32,218 bases of DNA, from positions 1 to 32,218 of the forward strand of contig JAJECZ010000129.1 in NCBI GenBank assembly GCA_022821735.1, read 5' to 3'. This document shows, piece by piece, positions 8,298-16,362 of this stretch (positions are counted from its first letter, which is position 1; each line of letters opens with the position of its first letter). Both the position numbers and the translations under genes were made by a program. Origin of the DNA: Alphaproteobacteria bacterium. Lineage in GTDB: Bacteria; Pseudomonadota; Alphaproteobacteria; Bin95. The notes under the pieces were generated by a model. That model had not been told where the DNA came from. It made no database searches and saw only the letters and a list, made by a program, of their open reading frames with translations.

Positions 8298-9074
8298 ATG
8301 GACGAGATCAGGCTTCGCCGGCAAGGGCAGGTTGCGGTCGTCACCATCAACCGGCCGGAGAAGAAGAACTGCTGCACCAAGGCGATGTGGTTCGAACTCG
8401 GACGGTTGTTCGGCGAGCTGGACAGGGACAGCGATGTGCGGGCCATCGTGCTCACGGGCGCGGGGGAGAATTTCTGCACCGGGGCCGATATCTCGGAATT
8501 CGCCGAGGTGCGGGGCGACGCCGACCAGGCGGCGGACTATGCCCGCGCCGTGCTCGCGGCCGAGCACGGCATCGCAGAAGTATCCAAACCCGTCATCGCC
8601 GCGGTCCGCGGCTATGCGGTCGGCGGGGGCTGCGGGTTGATCGTCTGCGCGGACTTCCGCGTTTCGGACCGCAGCGGGCGTTTCGGTGTCCCGGCGGCGC
8701 GCCTCTCGATCGTCTATGGCATGGACGGGCTGCAGAAGCTCGCCAACATCGTCGGCGTCACCAACGCCAAGAAGATCATGTACACCGCAAAGCGCTTCAC
8801 CGCCGAGGAAGCGGAGCGGATGGGCCTCGTGGACATGCTGGTGGACGGCGACCCGGTCGAGGCCGCGATCGAGTTCGCGGAATCCATGGCAGGCAACGCG
8901 CCGCTCTCCATCATGGGCCACAAGATCGGGCTCAACGCCGTCGCGGCCGGCCGCATGGCCGAGACCGAAGACAGCTACCGCGACCTCCAGATGCAGGCGT
9001 CGGAAAGCGAGGATTACCGCGAGGGCCGCACGGCCTTCATGGAGAAGCGGGCGCCGGTCTTCCAAGGGCGCTAG
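8298..9074 (+). CDS. Enoyl-CoA hydratase/isomerase family protein, atypical active site
   Basis: This 258-residue crotonase-superfamily protein has the CoA-binding and oxyanion-hole parts intact: FCTGADISEF at 59-68 and AVGGGCGL with the glycine triplet at 109-111. Both glutamates used by true enoyl-CoA hydratases are absent. The position equal to rat E144 is G113 (GGGCGL instead of GGGCEL), and the position equal to E164 is A133 (VPAARL instead of xPEIxL). It is therefore unlikely to hydrate enoyl-CoA by the standard mechanism; an isomerase, thioesterase, decarboxylase or C-C lyase role is more plausible. The ATG at 8298 was chosen over an upstream extension because GGGAG precedes it and the protein then starts as family members do. 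It is the first gene of a + run with glyoxalase and MaoC genes. Confidence 0.87.
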   Translation: MDEIRLRRQGQVAVVTINRPEKKNCCTKAMWFELGRLFGELDRDSDVRAIVLTGAGENFCTGADISEFAEVRGDADQAADYARAVLAAEHGIAEVSKPVIAAVRGYAVGGGCGLIVCADFRVSDRSGRFGVPAARLSIVYGMDGLQKLANIVGVTNAKKIMYTAKRFTAEEAERMGLVDMLVDGDPVEAAIEFAESMAGNAPLSIMGHKIGLNAVAAGRMAETEDSYRDLQMQASESEDYREGRTAFMEKRAPVFQGR

Positions 9075-9124
9075 GCCGCGCCTATTCTGCCGCCAGCCCG
9101 ATCCAATCCAGGAGAATTCCAGCC

Positions 9125-9565
9125 ATGCGCTACCTGCACACCATGGTCCGCGTTTCGGACCTCGACAAGTCGCTCGCCTTCTATTGCGGCCTGCTGGGTA
9201 TGGTCGAAACCCGGCGTACCGAGAGCGAGAAGGGCCGCTACACCAATATCTTCCTCGCCGCGTCGGCGGACGAGGCGGTGGCCCGGGACGCGAAGGCGCC
9301 GGTGCTGGAACTCACCTACAATTGGGACCCGGAAGACTATAAGGGCGGGCGGAATTTCGGCCATCTCGCCTTCGAGGTCGATGACATTTACGGCCTCTGC
9401 CAGTCCCTCTCCGACGCCGGGGTGACTGTCAACCGCCCGCCGCGAGACGGCTACATGGCTTTCATCCGCTCGCCGGACGGCATTTCCATCGAGCTGCTGC
9501 AGGCGGGCGGCCCGCGCGACCCGGCTGAGCCTTGGGCATCGATGGAGAACACCGGCTCCTGGTAA
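9125..9565 (+). CDS. Glyoxalase I-like lactoylglutathione lyase
   Basis: This 146-residue vicinal-oxygen-chelate protein resembles glyoxalase I (EC 4.4.1.5), which isomerises the hemithioacetal of methylglyoxal and glutathione. The four metal ligands expected from E. coli GloA (H5, E56, H74, E122) are present as H6, E62 (LELTYNW), H80 (FGHLAFEV) and E123 (ISIELLQ). MRYLHTMVRVSDLDKSLAFY and GLLGMVETRR are typical of the family N-terminus. AGGAG at 9110-9114 supports the ATG at 9125. The stop overlaps the MaoC start as TAATG, so the two are translationally coupled. Its place between a crotonase and MaoC leaves open a related non-methylglyoxal substrate. Confidence 0.9.
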   Translation: MRYLHTMVRVSDLDKSLAFYCGLLGMVETRRTESEKGRYTNIFLAASADEAVARDAKAPVLELTYNWDPEDYKGGRNFGHLAFEVDDIYGLCQSLSDAGVTVNRPPRDGYMAFIRSPDGISIELLQAGGPRDPAEPWASMENTGSW

Positions 9566-10029
9566 TGGAAGCGGGCGATACCGGGCGCTGGTTCGACGAC
9601 TTCTGGGTCGGCCAGCGCTTCGAAACGGACGGCTACACCTTCACCGAAAGCAGCATCATCGACTTCGCGCTGCAATACGATCCGCAATATTTCCATCTCG
9701 ACCGGGAACGCGCCGTCGAGAGCATCTATGGCGGACTGGTGGCGAGTGGTTTCCACACGCTTGCGGTAGTCTTCCGCCTGCTCGTCCAGGCGCGGGTGTT
9801 CGGGTCCGGCAATCTGGGCGGGAAGGGCATGGACGAGTTGCGCTGGCAACGTGCGGTCCGGCCGGGCGATACGCTCCGCGTCACCTGCAAGGTCCTGGAA
9901 CTGCTGCCGTCGTCTCATCCGGACCGAGGCAATATGCGTATGTCGTTCCGCGCGCGGAACCAGTACAACGAAACGGCGCTGAAGGGCGTGCTCATGCCGG
10001 TGATTCAGCGCAGGCCGGGCGCGGGATAG
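9565..10029 (+). CDS. MaoC-like hot-dog dehydratase
   Basis: This 154-residue single hot-dog protein of the MaoC / (R)-enoyl-CoA hydratase type probably adds water to or removes it from an acyl-CoA. The hydratase motif is present as FALQYDPQYFHLD, with D39 and H44 at the catalytic positions, followed by GGLVASGFHTLAV and WQRAVRPGDTL, both characteristic of the family. The ATG at 9565 overlaps the glyoxalase TAA by one base; the 11-residue longer frame lies inside the glyoxalase gene and is rejected. Together with the preceding crotonase lacking both glutamates, this protein could be the real hydratase of the cluster. That is an inference from neighbourhood. Confidence 0.88.
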   Translation: MEAGDTGRWFDDFWVGQRFETDGYTFTESSIIDFALQYDPQYFHLDRERAVESIYGGLVASGFHTLAVVFRLLVQARVFGSGNLGGKGMDELRWQRAVRPGDTLRVTCKVLELLPSSHPDRGNMRMSFRARNQYNETALKGVLMPVIQRRPGAG

Positions 10030-10066
10030 AAACGCCCGGGCAGGCTGCGGGCGAGCCTTGCTACCG

Positions 10067-11533
10067 ATGACGCTGCCGGAGAAGATACTCGCGCGTCCCG
10101 CCCACGCGATCGCCGTGCTGTGCGTGGCTCAGGCGCTCGTCTGGACGCTGGCGCCTGCTTTGATCCACAGCGCGCCGCCGCTCGATGTCGTCGAGATGCT
10201 TGTCTGGGGCCGGGAAGGGGTCGTCGCGACCTTCAAGCACCCCAACCTGCCGGGACTGCTGCTGGAAGGCGTGCGAAGACTCTCCTTCGGTGCACTCTGG
10301 CCCGTTTACGCACTCGCCCAAGCCTGTGTGGTCGCAAGTTTCGTTGCCGTCTATCTGCTTGGGCGCGACCTGCTGGGGCCGGGCCGGGCGGTGGCCGGCA
10401 CGCTGCTCCTGACAGGCATCTTCTACTACTCCTGGCCAACGTCGGAGATGAACCACAACCTCGTGCAGATGCCGCTCTGGGCGTGGGCATGCCTGACCTT
10501 GTGGCGCTCGGTGCAGGGCGGCCGCATCGCCTGGTGGCTCCTGCTGGGCGTTTTTGCAGGGCTGTCGCTCTGGGCGAAATACTCGTCGGGCCTCGTCCTG
10601 GCGGCGGCGGGCGTGTGGATGCTGGCGGATGCGCAGGCGCGCGCGCAGCTTGTCCGCATCGGACCGTGGGCGGCGCTTGCGGTCTTCGCTCTGGTTGCCG
10701 CGCCGCAGGCGGTGTTCCTGGTCGGGACGGATTTCCTGCCGCTCGACTATGCGCTGGCGCGGGCCGGCTCGGGCAGGGCAGGGGGGCCGCTCTCTTTCCT
10801 CCTCACCCAGATCGCAGACCATGCCGTCTTCCTGCTGATGGCGCTGACGGCGGGGCTGTTCGGGAAAGGGGCGTTCCGGTCGAGCCCGGAAGAGGCGCGC
10901 GCGCGCCGGTTCCTCATCGTCATGGGCCTGCTGCCCGCACTGCTGGCCGCGCTCATGGCCGCCGTAGCCGGGATGGGCCTGAAGGACATGTGGGGCATGC
11001 CCATGTTCAACCTCTCCGGCCTGCTGCTGCTGGCGCTGCTGCCGGGCCGTTTCGAAGGGCGAAGGCTCCCTCGGATTGCGGCCATGGCTGCGTGCCTGCT
11101 CATTCTGGTGCCGGCGGCATATGCGGCTTCGGTGGTCCTCCGCGCCGAGCGGTCGGACAAGCCTTCGCGGGTCGTCTGGCCGCAGGATGAGATCGCGTCC
11201 CGGCTGCTGCGTGCATATGAGAACGAGACCGGCGCCATGCCGCGGATCATCGCCGGGCCGGTCTGGGAGGCCGGTCTGGTCGCGCTGGCGGTGCCGGGCG
11301 GGCCTTCGGTGTCCATCGATGCCGACGAACGAAAGGCGCCCTGGGTCTCCGCGGAAGACATCGGGCGCAAGGGCGCATTGGTCGTGTGGCGGACGGGCTC
11401 GGAGCCCGCGCCGGGCCTGGTTGCGCTGGCTGCCGGGCGGACGACAACAGAGGAGACCTTCCGGTGGAGCGGCTCCGCCACGGCCCGGCCGATCCGGATC
11501 ACGTGGGCGGCAGTCCCGCCTCGGGCTCGCTGA
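10067..11533 (+). CDS. GT39/ArnT-like polyprenyl-phosphate glycosyltransferase (membrane)
   Basis: This 488-residue polytopic membrane protein of the PMT_2/GT39 (GT-C) type has about ten hydrophobic segments in roughly the first 360 residues and a soluble C-terminal domain. The first periplasmic loop reads PPLDVVEMLVWGREG, with the acidic pair expected for metal and acceptor binding, and FKHPNLPGLLLEG corresponds to the 'HPPL' part of the family signature. Such enzymes take a sugar from a polyprenyl-phosphate carrier and attach it to lipid A, a polysaccharide or protein on the periplasmic face. The ATG at 10067 is preferred; a TTG at 10058 is possible. Its 3' end overlaps the convergent GtrA gene by 35 bp. 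The neighbouring UDP-sugar enzyme, polyprenol glycosyltransferase and GtrA supply the other steps. Confidence 0.82.
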   Translation: MTLPEKILARPAHAIAVLCVAQALVWTLAPALIHSAPPLDVVEMLVWGREGVVATFKHPNLPGLLLEGVRRLSFGALWPVYALAQACVVASFVAVYLLGRDLLGPGRAVAGTLLLTGIFYYSWPTSEMNHNLVQMPLWAWACLTLWRSVQGGRIAWWLLLGVFAGLSLWAKYSSGLVLAAAGVWMLADAQARAQLVRIGPWAALAVFALVAAPQAVFLVGTDFLPLDYALARAGSGRAGGPLSFLLTQIADHAVFLLMALTAGLFGKGAFRSSPEEARARRFLIVMGLLPALLAALMAAVAGMGLKDMWGMPMFNLSGLLLLALLPGRFEGRRLPRIAAMAACLLILVPAAYAASVVLRAERSDKPSRVVWPQDEIASRLLRAYENETGAMPRIIAGPVWEAGLVALAVPGGPSVSIDADERKAPWVSAEDIGRKGALVVWRTGSEPAPGLVALAAGRTTTEETFRWSGSATARPIRITWAAVPPRAR

Positions 11534-11906
11534 AGACGAAGAAGCGGTTCAGCAGATAGGTGAGCACGGCCGCAAGGCCCGTGAACAGCAGGAAGCCGAT
11601 CCGGTAGTCGAGCCCGCCGATGTCCGCCCAGAGCGCCATCGCGCCGCCATGCAGGGAGACGACGGCCGCGTAGCAGGCGAGGAAGCGCGTGCCCGCCCGG
11701 CGATGGGGCGCGCGGCTCCTCAGCACGAATGTGCGGTTGCCGGCATAGGAAACCGCGATGCCGCAGACGGCTGCGAGCGCATTCGCGATGGCTGCCGAGG
11801 CCAGTCCAGCGCCCTCGATCAGGCCGGCAAGCACGCCGTAATGGACGACGGTGGCGAACAGCCCGTTCAGGATGAAACGAACGATTCGGCCGGCTTCCTC
11901 ACGCAT
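11499..11906 (-). CDS. GtrA family membrane protein (polyprenyl-linked sugar flippase)
   Basis: This 135-residue protein has four predicted transmembrane helices (about 9-29, 36-56, 73-93 and 101-121). The repeated family motif appears as GNRTFVL near 56-62 and LNRFFVF near 119-125. GtrA-type proteins are thought to flip undecaprenyl-phosphate sugars made by a GtrB-like enzyme across the inner membrane. The ATG at 11904-11906 overlaps the end of the upstream glycosyltransferase gene by 8 bp and starts just before the first helix. A 20-residue longer frame is arginine-rich and lies in that gene, so it is rejected. Last gene of the UXS / GT2 / GtrA operon. Confidence 0.87.
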   Translation of the reverse strand: MREEAGRIVRFILNGLFATVVHYGVLAGLIEGAGLASAAIANALAAVCGIAVSYAGNRTFVLRSRAPHRRAGTRFLACYAAVVSLHGGAMALWADIGGLDYRIGFLLFTGLAAVLTYLLNRFFVFSEPEAGLPPT

Positions 11907-12867
11907 CGCGTGAACTGTCGAGCCCGGTCGTCTCCGTCTCCAGGATGAGCGAAGCCGCGGCCGCATCGAGGTCCGCCGGCGAGCGGTAGCCGAGCGCGTT
12001 CATGATGAGCGCGACCAAGCTGAGGATCGCGGTCTGGAGGAAGACCAGGACAAGGAAGCCCGTCACGAAGGTGAGCCATCCGGGCGGCGTCTGGCCGGAA
12101 AGCTTCAGGACGACACCCACCAGAAAGACCAGAACGCCGGATATAGCCGCCCCGGCGCATACGGCGCCCATTCTGGTCAGCACGGCGTCGTCGAACACCG
12201 CGACCGCCCGGATGCCGTGCAATGCCAGGTCGTAGAAGTTCATGCGCGACCGGCCATCGTATCGGGCGCCCCGGTCGCACGAGATTTCGACGCGCCGCAG
12301 CCTGGACTTGATGAGCGCCGCCGCGAGGTGGATGCGCGTCTCCTGCATGGCGGTAAGACGCAGCAGGGCGCGGCGGTCGAGGGCGCAGAAATTGCCGAAC
12401 CGGATCTCCCGGCCCGTCAGCAGGCGGAAGAAGCGCCGGTAGAGCCGGTAGAAGACCCGGAAGGGCAGGGACTCCGTCCGCCGCCCCCGCTGCGCGACGA
12501 CCGCGTTGCAGTCCGCCCCGATAGCGGCGACCAGTTGCGGCACGTTCTCGGGCCGGTCTTCGCCGTCGCTGTCCATGACGATCGCGCCGGCATAGCGCGG
12601 CTCCGAGGCGGCCGCGGCGAGACCGACCCAGATTGCCGTCTGGTGCCCGCTGTTGCGCTTCAGGCGGACGATCCGGCCGGCCAGCCCGGCATCCCGGATG
12701 GCATCGACCGCCGGCGGAGCCCCGATCGTTCCATCGTCCACCGCAAGGACCTCCAGTGGCACGCCGGCGTCGAGACGCGCGAGGTCCCGGCAAAGCGAGG
12801 CAAAGGAATCGCCGTCTTCGTAGACCGGGGTAACGACGGCCCAGACCGCTTCACGGTCGTGCGACAT
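11899..12867 (-). CDS. GT2 polyprenol-phosphate sugar transferase (GtrB/DPM1-like)
   Basis: This 322-residue inner-membrane glycosyltransferase transfers a sugar from a nucleotide sugar to polyprenyl phosphate on the cytoplasmic side. The GT-A domain shows [12 protein letters not shown] at 11-22, LAVDDGT at 41-47 and the metal-binding DxD as [10 protein letters not shown] (D99, D101). [16 protein letters not shown] at 68-83 is typical of the DPM1-like branch. Two C-terminal transmembrane helices (about 231-256 and 263-290) anchor it, as in GtrB and ArnC. The start lies 17 bp inside the upstream decarboxylase gene, and its stop overlaps the GtrA start. The donor is probably the UDP-sugar made by the upstream enzyme. 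Confidence 0.88.
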   Translation of the reverse strand: MSHDREAVWAVVTPVYEDGDSFASLCRDLARLDAGVPLEVLAVDDGTIGAPPAVDAIRDAGLAGRIVRLKRNSGHQTAIWVGLAAAASEPRYAGAIVMDSDGEDRPENVPQLVAAIGADCNAVVAQRGRRTESLPFRVFYRLYRRFFRLLTGREIRFGNFCALDRRALLRLTAMQETRIHLAAALIKSRLRRVEISCDRGARYDGRSRMNFYDLALHGIRAVAVFDDAVLTRMGAVCAGAAISGVLVFLVGVVLKLSGQTPPGWLTFVTGFLVLVFLQTAILSLVALIMNALGYRSPADLDAAAASLILETETTGLDSSRDA

Positions 12868-13834
12868 CGATCCGGTGTTCCGGGATGGTGCGGAGGAGTT
12901 CGCGGAACCAGTCGATCGTGGCGCCGAGGCCGTCTGCGAGCCCGGTGGCCGGCGTCCAGCCGAGCAGGTCGGTTGCGCGCGATATGTCGGGACGGCGCCT
13001 CGACGGATCGTCCTTTTCCAGCGGCACGAGTACGGTCTGCGACCCGCTTCCGCAGAGACTCACGACCGTCTCGGCGAGCGCTGCGATGGTCGTCTCGTCG
13101 GGGTTGCCGAGATTGACGGGACCGGGCGGCGCATCGTCGAGCGCCATGTAGGTCAGCAGGCCGTCTACAAGGTCGTCCACATAGCAGAAGGACCGGGTCT
13201 GGCTGCCGTCGCCGGCAAGGGTAAGCGGCCGGTCGAGCAGGGCCTGGACCACGAAATTCGAGACCACGCGGCCGTCGGACGGGTGCATCCGGGGACCGTA
13301 GGTGTTGAAGATACGGACGACCCGGATATCGACCCCGTGCTGGCGGTGGTAATCGAAGAACAGCGTTTCGGCGCAGCGCTTGCCTTCGTCGTAGCAGGCG
13401 CGGGGGCCGACGGGGTTCACATTGCCCCAGTCGTCTTCCTTCTGCGGGTGGGAGAGCGGGTCGCCGTACACCTCGCTGGTCGATGCCTGGAGGATGCGCG
13501 CGCCGCAGCGCCTGGCAAGCTCCAGCATGTTGATCGCCCCATGCACCGAGGTCTTCACGGTCTGCACGGGGTCATGCTTGTAATGCACCGGGCTCGCCGG
13601 GCAGGCGAGGTTGAAGATGAGGTCCACTTCCAGGCGCAGCGGCTCCGTGACGTCATGACGGATGAACTCGAAATTCGGTTCGTCCAGCAGATGCGCGATA
13701 TTCGCCTTGGCGCCGGTGAACAGGTTGTCGAGGCAGATGACATCCGAGCCGTCGGCCATCAGGCGCTCGCAAAGGTGCGAGCCGATAAAGCCCGCCCCTC
13801 CGGTGACGAGCACACGTTCGGTGTAATGCCTCAT
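12851..13834 (-). CDS. UDP-glucuronate decarboxylase (UDP-xylose synthase type)
   Basis: This 327-residue extended short-chain dehydrogenase converts UDP-glucuronate to UDP-xylose with bound NAD (EC 4.1.1.35). The Rossmann motif is [10 protein letters not shown] at 11-20 and the catalytic pair is Y148 and K152 in CYDEGKR. The signatures that separate UXS from other epimerases are clear: [19 protein letters not shown] at 74-92, [12 protein letters not shown] at 115-126, and [20 protein letters not shown] later. First gene of the - operon with the GT2 and GtrA genes, overlapping the GT2 gene by 17 bp. No glucose dehydrogenase for the UDP-glucuronate precursor is in the window. Confidence 0.92.
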   Translation of the reverse strand: MRHYTERVLVTGGAGFIGSHLCERLMADGSDVICLDNLFTGAKANIAHLLDEPNFEFIRHDVTEPLRLEVDLIFNLACPASPVHYKHDPVQTVKTSVHGAINMLELARRCGARILQASTSEVYGDPLSHPQKEDDWGNVNPVGPRACYDEGKRCAETLFFDYHRQHGVDIRVVRIFNTYGPRMHPSDGRVVSNFVVQALLDRPLTLAGDGSQTRSFCYVDDLVDGLLTYMALDDAPPGPVNLGNPDETTIAALAETVVSLCGSGSQTVLVPLEKDDPSRRRPDISRATDLLGWTPATGLADGLGATIDWFRELLRTIPEHRIDVARP

Positions 13835-13950
13835 CTGGGTGTTGCCGCCATCCGGCGCATAGGCCCCCTCCCGGTCCGGCGGTAGGCCGGCTTGTCGTCC
13901 GTGGCTATCGAGGGCCTATTGTAGCCTGCGGGGGTGTCCCGGCTATGCGG

Positions 13951-14835
13951 CTATGCGTCGGGCAGGAAGTCGCCGTCCGCGCGCCACCGCGACTCCAGGC
14001 TGCGGCGCAGCTTCACGAGAGCGCGGGCCTCCAGCTGGCGGACCCGTTCCTTGCTGACGCCTAGCTCCCGTCCCAGCGACTCCAGCGTGCGCGCATCGTC
14101 TTCCAGCAACCGTTCACGGATGATTTTCGCCTCGCGCTCGGGCAGTTCATCCAGCGCCTCCCGGATCCAGCGGGCGCGCAGGTTCCCGTCGAGATGCTCC
14201 ATCGCATTGTCTTCGGGAGACGGGCGCTGGTCGGCAAGGAAATGCACCCAGGTCTCGTCGCCGTCCTCGCCGACGGGCGCGTCGAGCGAGCGGTCGGCGC
14301 CGGTCAGCCGGCCTTCCATCGTCTCCACGTCGCTTGTGGCAACCTTGAGTTCAGCCGCGATGCGTTCGCGCCCGCTGTCGTCGAGAGGCTTGCCCGTCCT
14401 GCCCTCGATGCGGGCACGCAGCCGGCGCAGATTGAAGAACAGCGACTTCTGTGACGACGTGGAGCCGGTACGCACGATCGACCAGTTGCGCAGCACATAG
14501 TCCTGCATCGCCGAACGGATCCACCAGGAAGCATAGGTCGAAAAACGCACTTCCCGTTCCGGCTCGAAACGGGCCGCCGCCTGCATCAGGCCGACCGCGC
14601 CTTCCTGCATCAGGTCCGCCATGGGCAGGCCGTAGTTCCGATATTTGGCCGCTGTGGCCGCAACAAGGCGCGTGTAGGCATTGACGAGCTCGTGCAGTGC
14701 GGTTTCGTCCTGCCCGTCGCGCCAGCGCAGCGCCAGTTCCTGTTCGCGTTCGCGAGTGAGCAGCGGCGTGCTCATCGCATGGCGAACGAAGTTCAACGCC
14801 CCCCTGCTATTGGCCGACCGGTCCAGATAGCTCAT
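13951..14835 (-). CDS. rpoH: RNA polymerase sigma factor RpoH-type (sigma-32)
   Basis: This 294-residue sigma-70 family factor of the heat-shock type directs RNA polymerase to stress promoters. Region 2 includes AYTRLVAATAAKYRNYGLP followed by LMQEGAVGLMQAAARFEPER and RFSTYASWWIRSAMQDYVLR, the conserved -10 recognition helix. The RpoH box that defines the subfamily is SSQKSLFFNLRRLR (about 127-140). Region 4.2 at the C-terminus reads TLESLGRELGVSKERVRQLE. The ATG at 14833-14835 has AGGAAGGA 4 bp upstream, so the 18-residue longer frame is rejected. Alphaproteobacteria often carry two RpoH copies, and which one this is cannot be told. It is separated from carD by a terminator, so it probably has its own promoter in 14836-14940. 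Confidence 0.93.
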   Translation of the reverse strand: MSYLDRSANSRGALNFVRHAMSTPLLTREREQELALRWRDGQDETALHELVNAYTRLVAATAAKYRNYGLPMADLMQEGAVGLMQAAARFEPEREVRFSTYASWWIRSAMQDYVLRNWSIVRTGSTSSQKSLFFNLRRLRARIEGRTGKPLDDSGRERIAAELKVATSDVETMEGRLTGADRSLDAPVGEDGDETWVHFLADQRPSPEDNAMEHLDGNLRARWIREALDELPEREAKIIRERLLEDDARTLESLGRELGVSKERVRQLEARALVKLRRSLESRWRADGDFLPDA

Positions 14836-14943
14836 CTCGTTCCTTCCTGCGCCGCGTTTCGGTTGCCGAAAGGGCGCAACGCACTTCAACAGGTGGGCAG
14901 CGTCGCGCGGTTATTCAACCTGTCTTGCGATTCCGTCCTCCCG

Positions 14944-14984
14944 AAAACCGAGAGGCGGTCTGCCCGGGGAGAACAGACCGCCTC
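14944..14984 (-). terminator. Rho-independent terminator of carD
   Basis: Arms GAGGCGGTCTG (14952-14962) and CAGACCGCCTC (14974-14984) form a perfect 11-bp stem with an 11-nt loop. On the minus strand it is followed within a few bases by TTTT (14947-14944). It lies 28 bp past the carD stop. The reverse direction lacks a T-run. Confidence 0.8.
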
Positions 14985-15012
14985 GCGATGCGATATCTTG
15001 TCGCTATCGGGG

Positions 15013-15510
15013 TCAGGCGGCCTGCAGCACCAGTTCCACTCGTTTTACGGCTTTGTCCTCGTCAATCTTCTCCACCACCGCAAGTTCCCGGCTCAGCCGT
15101 TCGAGCGCAGCCTGGTAAATCTGACGCTCGCTGTAGGACTGGTCCGGCTGGTCGGCGTTGCGGTGCAGGTCCCGCACGACCTCGGCGATGAGAATCGGAT
15201 CGCCGGAGTTGATTTTCGCCTCGTATTCCTGGGCGCGCCTGCTCCACATCGTTCTCTTGATGCGCACCTTGCCTTTGAGAGTACGCAGGGCGTTCTGCAT
15301 CTCCTTCTTCGTGGAAAGCGTTCTCAGCCCTGCCGTCTGCACCTTGGCGGTCGGGATGCGCAGCAGCATCTTTTCTTTCTCGAATTCGATGACCAGCATC
15401 TCGAGCTCGTAACCCGAAATCGTCTGATCCTCGACCGCCAGAACCTTCCCCACACCGTGCGCCGGATACACCACATGATTCCCGGCCCTGAAATTACCTC
15501 GCTTTGACAT
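15013..15510 (-). CDS. carD: CarD family transcriptional regulator
   Basis: This 165-residue CarD-type regulator binds RNA polymerase beta subunit and stabilises promoter open complexes. The N-terminal RNAP-interaction domain (about 1-65) shows FRAGNHVVYPAHGVGKVLAVE. The C-terminal helical domain has MWSRRAQEYEAKINSGDP (88-105), the conserved tryptophan segment that contacts the promoter bubble edge, and an all-helical tail ending VELVLQAA. The ATG at 15508-15510 has GGGACGGA upstream; the open frame reads 105 codons further but into non-coding sequence. The 176-bp gap to fdxA holds its promoter and a GCGCCCG/CGGGCGC hairpin at 15563-15590 in the presumed leader. Confidence 0.93.
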   Translation of the reverse strand: MSKRGNFRAGNHVVYPAHGVGKVLAVEDQTISGYELEMLVIEFEKEKMLLRIPTAKVQTAGLRTLSTKKEMQNALRTLKGKVRIKRTMWSRRAQEYEAKINSGDPILIAEVVRDLHRNADQPDQSYSERQIYQAALERLSRELAVVEKIDEDKAVKRVELVLQAA

Positions 15511-15686
15511 TCCGTCCCGTTGGTCCCCAGTTCCGTACCGATGCACCAACCGTGAAGGCAAAGCGCCCGGCCGTTTCAGCAAGCGGGCGCGCCAGAGACC
15601 TACTACAGTTGGCGGGGCTTCCTCCAAGCCCGGCCCGCAGGTTAGCATAAAATCAATGGGTTGGCCAGTCGCCCGCGGCGTTGCGC

Positions 15687-16019
15687 TCACCCGCCCGGGT
15701 TCGGACTGAAATGCGCTTCCAGCTTGCCTTCGACGCCTTCCCACGACTCCGCGTCCGACGGAGGGTCCTTGCGGTAGGTGATGTTCGGCCAGCTCTCCGA
15801 ATAGCGGCGGTTGAACTCCACCCACTCCTCCATGCCGGGATCGGTATCAGGCTTGATCGCCTCGACAGGACATTCGGGTTCGCATACGCCGCAGTCGATG
15901 CACTCGTCCGGATGTATGACCAGCATGTTCTCGCCTTCATAGAAACAATCGACCGGACATACCTCGACGCAGTCGGTGTATTTGCACCGGATGCAGGCGT
16001 CGTTGACGATATAGGTCAT
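15687..16019 (-). CDS. fdxA: Ferredoxin FdxA (7Fe: 3Fe-4S plus 4Fe-4S)
   Basis: This 110-residue seven-iron ferredoxin transfers electrons in the cytoplasm. Cysteines match the Azotobacter FdI pattern shifted by one: C9, C17 and C50 for the 3Fe-4S cluster, and C21, C40, C43 and C46 for the 4Fe-4S cluster, with extra cysteines C12 and C25. The C-terminal part ([17 protein letters not shown]) is the usual alphaproteobacterial tail. The ATG at 16017-16019, with GGAG 9 bp upstream, starts the protein as [10 protein letters not shown], the standard N-terminus; the 12-residue longer frame is rejected. It lies 70 bp downstream of the S4 gene in the same direction. Confidence 0.95.
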   Translation of the reverse strand: MTYIVNDACIRCKYTDCVEVCPVDCFYEGENMLVIHPDECIDCGVCEPECPVEAIKPDTDPGMEEWVEFNRRYSESWPNITYRKDPPSDAESWEGVEGKLEAHFSPNPGG

Positions 16020-16089
16020 AGGCGAGGTCTCCGGGCAGCGGGCGGTACCGCGCAATGGATGCCGCCATTTAGCAGCCGGGCAGGGCCTG

Positions 16090-16362
16090 TCAACCGTCGA
16101 GGTTCTCGTAAAGACGGGCCGCTTCGGGCGCCGGGCCGCGCCGCTCCGCCAACGCTTCCACCCGCACGACCCGGATCGCGCCCGCCTGGGGGAAGGTCAG
16201 GATGTCGCCCACGCGAAGCATGTGATGGGCCTTCTGCACCGGCCGGCGGTTCACCCTGACCCGGCCAGCCTGGCAGAGCTTCGTTGCCAGCCCGCGCGTC
16301 TTGAAGAAACGTGCACGCCAAAGCCATTGGTCGAGCCGCTGGCCCGCTGCCGTCCCGTTCAC
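16090..16362 (-). CDS. hslR: S4-domain RNA-binding protein, Hsp15-like
   Basis: This 90-residue protein is essentially one S4 domain ([20 protein letters not shown], then [24 protein letters not shown]). The RLDQWLWxARFFKTR opening is characteristic of Hsp15/HslR, which binds free 50S subunits carrying a nascent peptidyl-tRNA after stalled translation. The start is a GTG at 16360-16362 that overlaps the helicase stop codon by 3 bases (GTGA), so the two are translationally coupled. The protein is shorter than E. coli Hsp15 (133 residues), lacking the C-terminal extension, as is common in Alphaproteobacteria. The gene symbol is by similarity. Confidence 0.87.
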   Translation of the reverse strand: MNGTAAGQRLDQWLWRARFFKTRGLATKLCQAGRVRVNRRPVQKAHHMLRVGDILTFPQAGAIRVVRVEALAERRGPAPEAARLYENLDG

